Part shown: piece by piece, positions 56,592-62,801 of the stretch
How positions within the stretch are numbered: the first letter of the stretch is position 1
Layout: each line of letters opens with the position of its first letter
Assembly: GCA_003151395.1 (NCBI GenBank)
Contig: PLXJ01000047.1
Coordinates: 40,684-103,484 of the forward strand
From: Actinomycetota bacterium
GTDB lineage: Bacteria; Actinomycetota; Actinomycetes; Nanopelagicales; Nanopelagicaceae
DNA: 62,801 bases
Reading direction: 5' to 3'
Made by a program: the position numbers and the translations under genes
The notes under the pieces: model-generated
The model's database searches: none
Told to the model about the DNA's origin: nothing
Seen by the model: the letters and a program-made list of their open reading frames with translations, nothing else

Positions 56592-57568
56592 TTGATTGAC
56601 CGCTCTCGACGTAGGTTGTAAATGTTATAAATTAAAACAGGGAAAACAAGCAAGAAGAGAACAATTGCCATGGCAGACCCACGACCAGCGTCGTAGCGGA
56701 TAAAGACCTCGGAATACATTTCGTTGGCAAGGACCGATGTTCCGAAGTTTCCGCCGGTCGATGCACGAACGATGTCAAAAAGCTTAAGGGTTGCGACGAC
56801 CATGGTTGCCAACACCACTATGAAAGTAGAGCGCACCATTGGGAAGGTAACCCCCCGAAAGAGTCGCCAACCAGTAGCACCATCTAAGGCAGAGGCTTCC
56901 ATGACATCAGTGGGAACATTCTTAATGGCCGCTGAAAGAATCACCATCGCAAATCCTGTCTGCGACCAAACGAAAATGATCATTAAAAGGAAGGTGTTGA
57001 GCGGTTGTGTCAAAAGCCAGTTAGTAGGTTCGAAACCTAGATGCTTCGCAATTGATGACATCAAACCCACTTGAGGCTGGTTTGGATTTGCGTATTTGTA
57101 AACGAATTGCCAAACAATCGAGGCGCCCACGAAAGAGATAGCCATCGGCATAAATATTAAGGACTTCGCGACAGATTCTCGGCGCATACGATCGAGAAGG
57201 ATTGCCAAAAGCAAACCTAGTCCAGTGGTGATTATCGGGGTGAAGAGAATCCAAAAGACGGTATTTCTTAAAACAATACGCATGCTCTCATCGGTAAATA
57301 ACCACTGGTAATTCTTAAACCCTACCCAAGTGTGCGAAGCCGAACCTTTGAAACTTAGAACGAAGGTGCGAATTGCCGGTCCAAGAAGCCCAAAAAGTAA
57401 AAGGAGGAGTGCCGGTCCAAGAAAAACTAGTATCGCTATTGGGCGTTGCTTTTTACCATTTGCCTTACCTGCAATAAAGAAGACTGCAGAAAGGACTGCT
57501 ACAAATATTGCGATTCCAGCAAACATCTGACCGAGTTTGGGAAGATTGTCGCTCCAGAAACTAGACAT
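56588..57568 (-). CDS. ABC sugar permease, MalF type
   Basis: This 326-residue membrane permease has an extra N-terminal pair of hydrophobic segments and the EAA loop DVMEASALDGATGWRLFRGV with TFPMVRS following. It is the partner of the MalG-type permease. It lies downstream of two solute-binding protein genes. A strong terminator stands between it and the nearest binding protein gene, so it is probably expressed at a lower level by read-through. Confidence 0.93.
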   Translation of the reverse strand: MSSFWSDNLPKLGQMFAGIAIFVAVLSAVFFIAGKANGKKQRPIAILVFLGPALLLLLFGLLGPAIRTFVLSFKGSASHTWVGFKNYQWLFTDESMRIVLRNTVFWILFTPIITTGLGLLLAILLDRMRRESVAKSLIFMPMAISFVGASIVWQFVYKYANPNQPQVGLMSSIAKHLGFEPTNWLLTQPLNTFLLMIIFVWSQTGFAMVILSAAIKNVPTDVMEASALDGATGWRLFRGVTFPMVRSTFIVVLATMVVATLKLFDIVRASTGGNFGTSVLANEMYSEVFIRYDAGRGSAMAIVLFLLVFPVLIYNIYNLRRERSIK

Positions 57569-57629
57569 GGATTCTCTCTTCTACTGAACTAATTCGCATG
57601 GGTGCAAGGTTAACTAAGAATCAATCAAA

Positions 57630-57667
57630 AAGTAATGGCGGGGACCGATTGGCCCCCGCCATTACTT
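57630..57667 (-). terminator. Intrinsic terminator after binding protein 1
   Basis: A perfect 14-bp stem, AAGTAATGGCGGGG (57630-57643) with CCCCGCCATTACTT (57654-57667), encloses a 10-nt loop. On the minus strand it is followed by a T run (plus-strand aaaa ending at 57630). It sits between the binding protein gene and the permeases and would attenuate the permease transcript. Confidence 0.85.
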
Positions 57668-57690
57668 AGACGAAATAACTAACTATCTAA

Positions 57691-59034
57691 TTAGTTACCA
57701 GCTGGCCAAGCTGAATCGATACGAGCCGCAACCGTCTTCACTGGAGTTCCATTAGCGAACCAATCGGTGAATCCGGTCCATTCTGCGCCGTTTCCGATAG
57801 CAGCTGGCATAGCGTCAGATGCATCGAAGACGAAGGTAGAAGTTGGATCAGCGAGGTACTTAGCTGATAGTGCATCCAAGGGGGTGGAGTATGTAGCAGC
57901 AGGTACGCCACTATTTGCACTCAACCAACCACCGTTTGCGCCAGCAGCCTTAATGCGGGCGACAGCCCATTGTGGTGAGGACAGGAAGGTCTGAGCTTCA
58001 ACGGTATCCTTGTTTGAGTTAAAGGCGAGGTAGAACTCTCCGCCACCTTCAACAGGTGTTGTTACAGCTGGGTTGATACCTGGGAGGTAGTAAACCCATG
58101 CATCACCGGTAGGAGAGACAACAGAACCTGCTGGCAATGAGGCAGCAATGAATGATGCCTGCTGTAGTTGCATGCAACCACCTGAAGGAATTCCTGTGAC
58201 TGCATCTTGGAAGGATGTTGTAGCAATGGTGGAAACCTTGCCAACATACTTGGAGTTACCCATCCAACCCAATACGGTATTCATAGCGTGGATGATTGGA
58301 GCATCTGAGAACTTCACCTTGTGTGAAATCCAGTTGTTGTAGACAGTTGCGCCAGCTTCACGAACAACTACCTCTTCAAGCCAGTCAGTTGCAGGCCATC
58401 CGGTAGCGCCACCAGAACCGATACCGCCGCACCATGCTGTTTGACCAGCTGCAGCCATCTTGTCTGATTGAGTGAACATCTGTGCCCATGTTGTTGGGAC
58501 TGTGTAATTATATTTAGCGAATTGCTTTGGTGAATACCAAACAAGTGACTTGAGGTTAGCTGAGTTAGGTGCTGCGTAGAAGGTACCGTTAACGGAACCT
58601 AGATTGCGCCAGCTCTTTGACCAGTAACGGTTGATGTTGTTCTTAACTGCTGAGGGAGCAGGAACAGCTTTACCAGTCGCAACCATCTGCGCGATTAAAC
58701 CTGGTTGTGGAACCAATGCGAGATCTGGGGCAGTGCCACCAGCAACGCGTACTGGAAGTTGGGATTCGAACTGATCGCTACCGTTCCAGTTAATCTTGAT
58801 ACCGGTGCAAGCGGTGAATGCAGCTGATGCTGCTGCGTAGCGTGTGAGTTCATCGCCAACGACAGAGGTGAACACTTCAACGGTCTGGCCTTTTTGAACG
58901 GCATAACCTGAACCTACGGATGCGCAGTTTGCTGTACTTGTACCTGCATAAGCCGCGGGAGTTACAAATGTTGCAACGAGCGCAACGGTTGCCGTGGCGA
59001 CGCCAGCGAGCAAACCTTTTTTGCTAATCGACAT
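57691..59034 (-). CDS. ABC sugar solute-binding protein 1
   Basis: This 447-residue extracellular CUT1-family binding protein has a cleavable signal peptide ending near AAYA (about residue 30). The bacterial extracellular protein family 1 body includes VEVFTSVVGDELTRYAA, RVAGGTAPDLALVPQPGLI and a C-terminal EWTGFTDWFANGTPVKTVA. The mature N-terminus keeps a Cys pair (TANCASV ... FTACTGI). It has no lipobox. It is a tandem duplicate of the next gene, with a 209-bp identical tract. Ligand: probably an oligosaccharide, judged from the neighbouring GH1 and GH13 enzymes. Confidence 0.93.
   Translation of the reverse strand: MSISKKGLLAGVATATVALVATFVTPAAYAGTSTANCASVGSGYAVQKGQTVEVFTSVVGDELTRYAAASAAFTACTGIKINWNGSDQFESQLPVRVAGGTAPDLALVPQPGLIAQMVATGKAVPAPSAVKNNINRYWSKSWRNLGSVNGTFYAAPNSANLKSLVWYSPKQFAKYNYTVPTTWAQMFTQSDKMAAAGQTAWCGGIGSGGATGWPATDWLEEVVVREAGATVYNNWISHKVKFSDAPIIHAMNTVLGWMGNSKYVGKVSTIATTSFQDAVTGIPSGGCMQLQQASFIAASLPAGSVVSPTGDAWVYYLPGINPAVTTPVEGGGEFYLAFNSNKDTVEAQTFLSSPQWAVARIKAAGANGGWLSANSGVPAATYSTPLDALSAKYLADPTSTFVFDASDAMPAAIGNGAEWTGFTDWFANGTPVKTVAARIDSAWPAGN
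57719..57927. repeat. 209-bp perfect repeat, copy 1 (in binding protein 1)
   Basis: Bases 57719-57927 are identical to 59274-59482 in the neighbouring paralogue, including all synonymous sites. Outside this block the two genes differ repeatedly, for example just after 57928, so the block looks like a gene-conversion tract. Confidence 0.9.
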
Positions 59035-59062
59035 ATATATTCCTTAAGGGGTGATCGCGGTC

Positions 59063-59082
59063 CAGTCTCCCCATGAAGGCTG
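59063..59082 (-). other. Leader hairpin of binding protein 1
   Basis: On the minus strand CAG-c-CTTC-atgg-GGAG-a-CTG forms a stem-loop in the 5' leader, 28 nt before the ATG. A similar hairpin with changed bases occurs at the same place before binding protein 2, and flanking segments (CGGGAATCA before, GGACCGC after) are conserved. Confidence 0.5.
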
Positions 59083-59190
59083 ATTCCCGCGGTGTAGGTA
59101 AAGTGTAGAAGGGGAAGGCCATGTGACCTAGTTACTAGCGCTCCAAAAGGGTCAAAATACCCCTAAAAACAATAACAATTTGATAACGAC

Positions 59191-59223
59191 AAAAACTGGC
59201 GAGGACCGTTTGGTCCCCGCCAG
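59191..59223 (-). terminator. Intrinsic terminator after binding protein 2
   Basis: CTGGCG-a-GGACC-gttt-GGTCC-c-CGCCAG (59196-59223) forms a strong stem with one internal mismatch. On the minus strand it is followed by TTTTT (59195-59191). It separates the two binding protein transcripts. Confidence 0.88.
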
Positions 59224-59245
59224 ATTCGAACTAACCTTTACGGGA

Positions 59246-60610
59246 TTATTTACTAGCAGGCCAAGCAGCATCAATACGAGCCGCAACCGTCTTCACTGGA
59301 GTTCCATTAGCGAACCAATCGGTGAATCCGGTCCATTCTGCGCCGTTTCCGATAGCAGCTGGCATAGCGTCAGATGCATCGAAGACGAAGGTAGAAGTTG
59401 GATCAGCGAGGTACTTAGCTGATAGTGCATCCAAGGGGGTGGAGTATGTAGCAGCAGGTACGCCACTATTTGCACTCAACCAGCCACCGTTTGCGCCAGC
59501 AGCCTTAATGCGGGCGATGGCCCATTGTGGCGTTGAGAAGAATGTTTGAGCTTCAACAGTTGCCTTGCTTGAGTTAAAGGCGAGGTAGAACTCTCCGCCA
59601 CCTTCAACAGGTGTTGTTACAGCTGGATTGATACCTGGGAGGTAGTAAACCCATGCATCACCGGTAGGAGAGACAACAGAACCTGCCGGCAATGAGGCAG
59701 CAATGAATGATGCCTGCTGTAGTTGCATGCAACCACCTGAAGGAATTCCTGTGACTGCATCTTGGAAAGTAGTTGTAGCAATGGTGGAAACCTTGCCAAC
59801 ATACTTGGAGTTACCCATCCAACCCAACACGGTATTCATAGCGTGGATGATTGGAGCATCTGAGAACTTAACCTTGTGTGTAATCCAGTTGTTGTAGACA
59901 GTTGCGCCAGCTTCACGAACAACTACCTCTTCAAGCCAGTCAGTTGCAGGCCATCCAGTAGCGCCACCAGAACCGATACCGCCACACCATGCTGTTTGAT
60001 GAGCAGCAGCCATCTTGTCTGATTGAGTGAACATCTGTGCCCAAGTTGTTGGGACTGTGTAATGATATTTAGCGAATTGCTTTGGTGAATACCAAACCAA
60101 TGACTTCATGTTGGCAGAGTTAGGTGCTGCGTAGAAGGTGCCGTTAACAGAACCAAGTCCGCTCCAGCTCTTTGACCAGTACTTGTCGACATTGCTCAAG
60201 ACAGCCGAAGGGGCAGGAACAGCTTTACCAGTCGCAACCATCTGCGCGATTAAACCTGGTTGTGGAACCAATGCGAGATCTGGGGCAGTGCCACCAGCAA
60301 CGCGTACTGGAAGTTGGGCTTCGAACTGATCGCTACCGTTCCAGTTGATTTTAATACCTGTGCAAGCAGTGAAGTCAGAAGATGCCGCTGTGTACCGTGT
60401 GAGTTCGTCGCCAACAACAGATGTGAACACTTCAACGGTTTTGCCTTGTTGAACGGCATAACCTGTACCAACATTTGCGCAGTTAGCTGCTGAGGTTCCA
60501 TTTGAACCTGAAGGAGACGAGAGTGTTGCGATGAGCACAACGACTATTGCAACGATCACAACGGCTGCCGATCCTCCGCCAATCATGAGATTTTTCTTGC
60601 TTAACGCCAT
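59246..60610 (-). CDS. ABC sugar solute-binding protein 2
   Basis: This 454-residue paralogue of binding protein 1 is nearly identical over most of the mature part. It differs at the N-terminus, which has a longer hydrophobic anchor (residues 12-31, MIGGGSAAVVIVAIVVVLIA) and a Ser/Gly-rich linker (SSPSGSNGTSAANC), so it may remain membrane-anchored. It too has no lipobox. Substitutions cluster near the start and around residues 160-170 and 365-375. It has its own leader and terminator. Confidence 0.93.
   Translation of the reverse strand: MALSKKNLMIGGGSAAVVIVAIVVVLIATLSSPSGSNGTSAANCANVGTGYAVQQGKTVEVFTSVVGDELTRYTAASSDFTACTGIKINWNGSDQFEAQLPVRVAGGTAPDLALVPQPGLIAQMVATGKAVPAPSAVLSNVDKYWSKSWSGLGSVNGTFYAAPNSANMKSLVWYSPKQFAKYHYTVPTTWAQMFTQSDKMAAAHQTAWCGGIGSGGATGWPATDWLEEVVVREAGATVYNNWITHKVKFSDAPIIHAMNTVLGWMGNSKYVGKVSTIATTTFQDAVTGIPSGGCMQLQQASFIAASLPAGSVVSPTGDAWVYYLPGINPAVTTPVEGGGEFYLAFNSSKATVEAQTFFSTPQWAIARIKAAGANGGWLSANSGVPAATYSTPLDALSAKYLADPTSTFVFDASDAMPAAIGNGAEWTGFTDWFANGTPVKTVAARIDAAWPASK
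59274..59482. repeat. 209-bp perfect repeat, copy 2 (in binding protein 2)
   Basis: This is the partner of the identical block in binding protein 1, at a constant offset of 1555 bp. Confidence 0.9.
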
Positions 60611-60639
60611 ATCAATTCCTTATGAATAATTGCGGTCCC

Positions 60640-60655
60640 AACTTCCCGTGAAGTT
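60640..60655 (-). other. Leader hairpin of binding protein 2
   Basis: On the minus strand AACTTC-acgg-GAAGTT forms a perfect 6-bp stem with a 4-nt loop in the 5' leader. Compared with the copy before binding protein 1, several paired positions changed together while the stem remained. Confidence 0.5.
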
Positions 60656-60769
60656 TGATTCCCGTGGTATAGACACAGGGTAAAAGCGATTTCCTTCAAC
60701 TCATAGTGATTTCACGTCGATACTCTCCAAATACCTACCAATTCATTGACAATTTGCTTACGGAGTTAG

Positions 60770-62161
<1,392 letters not shown>

Positions 62162-62177
62162 TTAATGGACGGGTAAA

Positions 62178-62801
62178 TTAATTAGCCGATGCCCTAACCG
62201 CGGCCGCGACCGCTGGTACGACTCTCGGATCAAAAACACTTGGAACAATGAAGTTTGCATTGAGTTGGTCTGGACCAACACATTGTGAGATTGCATTTGC
62301 GGCAGCCACCAACATTTTGTCGGTAATTTTGTGGATTCGGCCATCCAGTAAACCACGGAAGATGCCAGGAAAAGCCAAAACATTATTAATCTGGTTTGGA
62401 TGGTCACTCCTACCTGTGGCCACAACTGCCGCATATTTGCGAGCTATGACTGGATCAATTTCAGGTTCTGGATTAGCCAAAGCAAAAACGATTGAGTTGG
62501 CTGCCATCGAAGCGACATCGGATTCGGTTAAGACGTTTGGTGCACTGACGCCAATAAAGATATCTGCCCCAACCATTGCATCCGATAAAGATCCCCTAAA
62601 CTCCCCTGGGTCGCAATTATCAACGAACCAGGTGCGCATGACATCATCACCAGGCTTGTTCTCGTGGACCAATCCATCCTTATCAAATCCAATAATGTGT
62701 TGGGCACCGCTGGCTACCAATAATCGTGCGACGGCGGTTCCGGCGGCACCGGCACCACTCATGACAATTTTGCTCTCGCCCAAATCCTTTTTAACAAATT
62801 T
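62178..62801 (-). CDS. NAD(P)-dependent malic enzyme, C-terminal part
   Basis: Malic enzyme converts malate to pyruvate and CO2. Only the last 207 residues are in the window; the frame stays open to the right edge. The NAD-binding domain is visible with the Rossmann loop SGAGAAGTAVARLL, DADIFIGVSAP-like strand GADIFIGVSAPNVL, ALANPEPEI and NNVLAFPGIFRGLLDG. It ends 40 nt before the GH1 gene on the same strand. The apparent TTG start at 62781-62783 is not real, because the conserved sequence runs through it. Confidence 0.93.
   Translation of the reverse strand, partial: KFVKKDLGESKIVMSGAGAAGTAVARLLVASGAQHIIGFDKDGLVHENKPGDDVMRTWFVDNCDPGEFRGSLSDAMVGADIFIGVSAPNVLTESDVASMAANSIVFALANPEPEIDPVIARKYAAVVATGRSDHPNQINNVLAFPGIFRGLLDGRIHKITDKMLVAAANAISQCVGPDQLNANFIVPSVFDPRVVPAVAAAVRASAN

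Noticed and set aside
57738-59475. Two identical 60-residue alternative-frame ORFs on the same strand within the binding-protein genes
   Set aside because: They exist only because the underlying 209-bp tract is identical in both real genes; no ribosome-binding sites or independent conservation.

Overview
The window reads as a chromosomal segment of a low-to-mid GC actinobacterium, most like the streamlined freshwater acI / Nanopelagicales group. This is inferred from actinobacterial gene order and families: dnaN-recF-dciA-gyrB-gyrA followed by tRNA-Ile and tRNA-Ala, dnaK-grpE-dnaJ-hspR with HAIR-like operators, a DNA topoisomerase I with a Lys-rich tail instead of zinc fingers, an MFS-thymidylate kinase fusion, MurT/GatD, and an S51 cyanophycinase-like peptidase. 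Genes are densely packed with many 1-4 nt overlaps. No gene-free stretch exceeds 300 bp. I see no phage, insertion sequence or CRISPR array.

Layout. 1-7 kb: replication block near the origin (dnaN, truncated at the left edge, recF, dciA-like, gyrB, gyrA) and tRNA-Ile. 7.2-10.4 kb: an NAD(P)-dependent oxidoreductase, a PadR regulator with a membrane partner, tRNA-Ala, cyclophilin and rhomboid protease. 10.4-14.8 kb: heat-shock operon and pyrE. 14.8-25.4 kb: DedA, H+-pyrophosphatase, topA, MFS-tmk, holB and a secreted peptidase. 25.4-28.1 kb: VOC protein, DUF6941-like protein, tRNA-Thr and aldehyde dehydrogenase. 28.2-37 kb: heterodimeric ABC exporter, APC permease, a six-repeat secreted Ig-like protein with a Pro/Thr/Lys stalk, and a DHA2-type MFS pump. 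37-40.7 kb: murT-gatD and a DEAD-box helicase. 40.7-44.2 kb: a hemin/iron-type ABC importer divergent from two secreted neocarzinostatin-fold proteins. 44.2-52.9 kb: TetR/azoreductase pair, DMT transporter, LCP protein, S51 peptidase, small membrane protein, MFS, HtrA-like protease and ABC-F. 52.9-62.8 kb: sugar block with galT, GH13 alpha-glucosidase, two ABC sugar permeases, two nearly duplicate solute-binding proteins, GH1 beta-glucosidase and a malic enzyme truncated at the right edge.

The sugar block forms one functional unit. The binding proteins and permeases would import oligosaccharides, and GH1/GH13 would hydrolyse them in the cytoplasm. No ATPase for this importer lies in the window, so a shared one elsewhere is likely. 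The two binding-protein genes share a 209-bp identical tract and a similar hairpin in their 5' leaders, and each has a strong Rho-independent terminator.

A recurring regulatory theme is the apparent leaderless transcript: a TANNNT-like -10 element ends 6-8 nt before the start codon of about a dozen genes. Three clear palindromes (at padR, at tetR/azoR, and between hmuT and the first neocarzinostatin-fold gene) are candidate operators. The least understood unit is the heme-type importer facing two small four-cysteine secreted proteins. I found no unmistakably new multi-gene defence or biosynthetic system.
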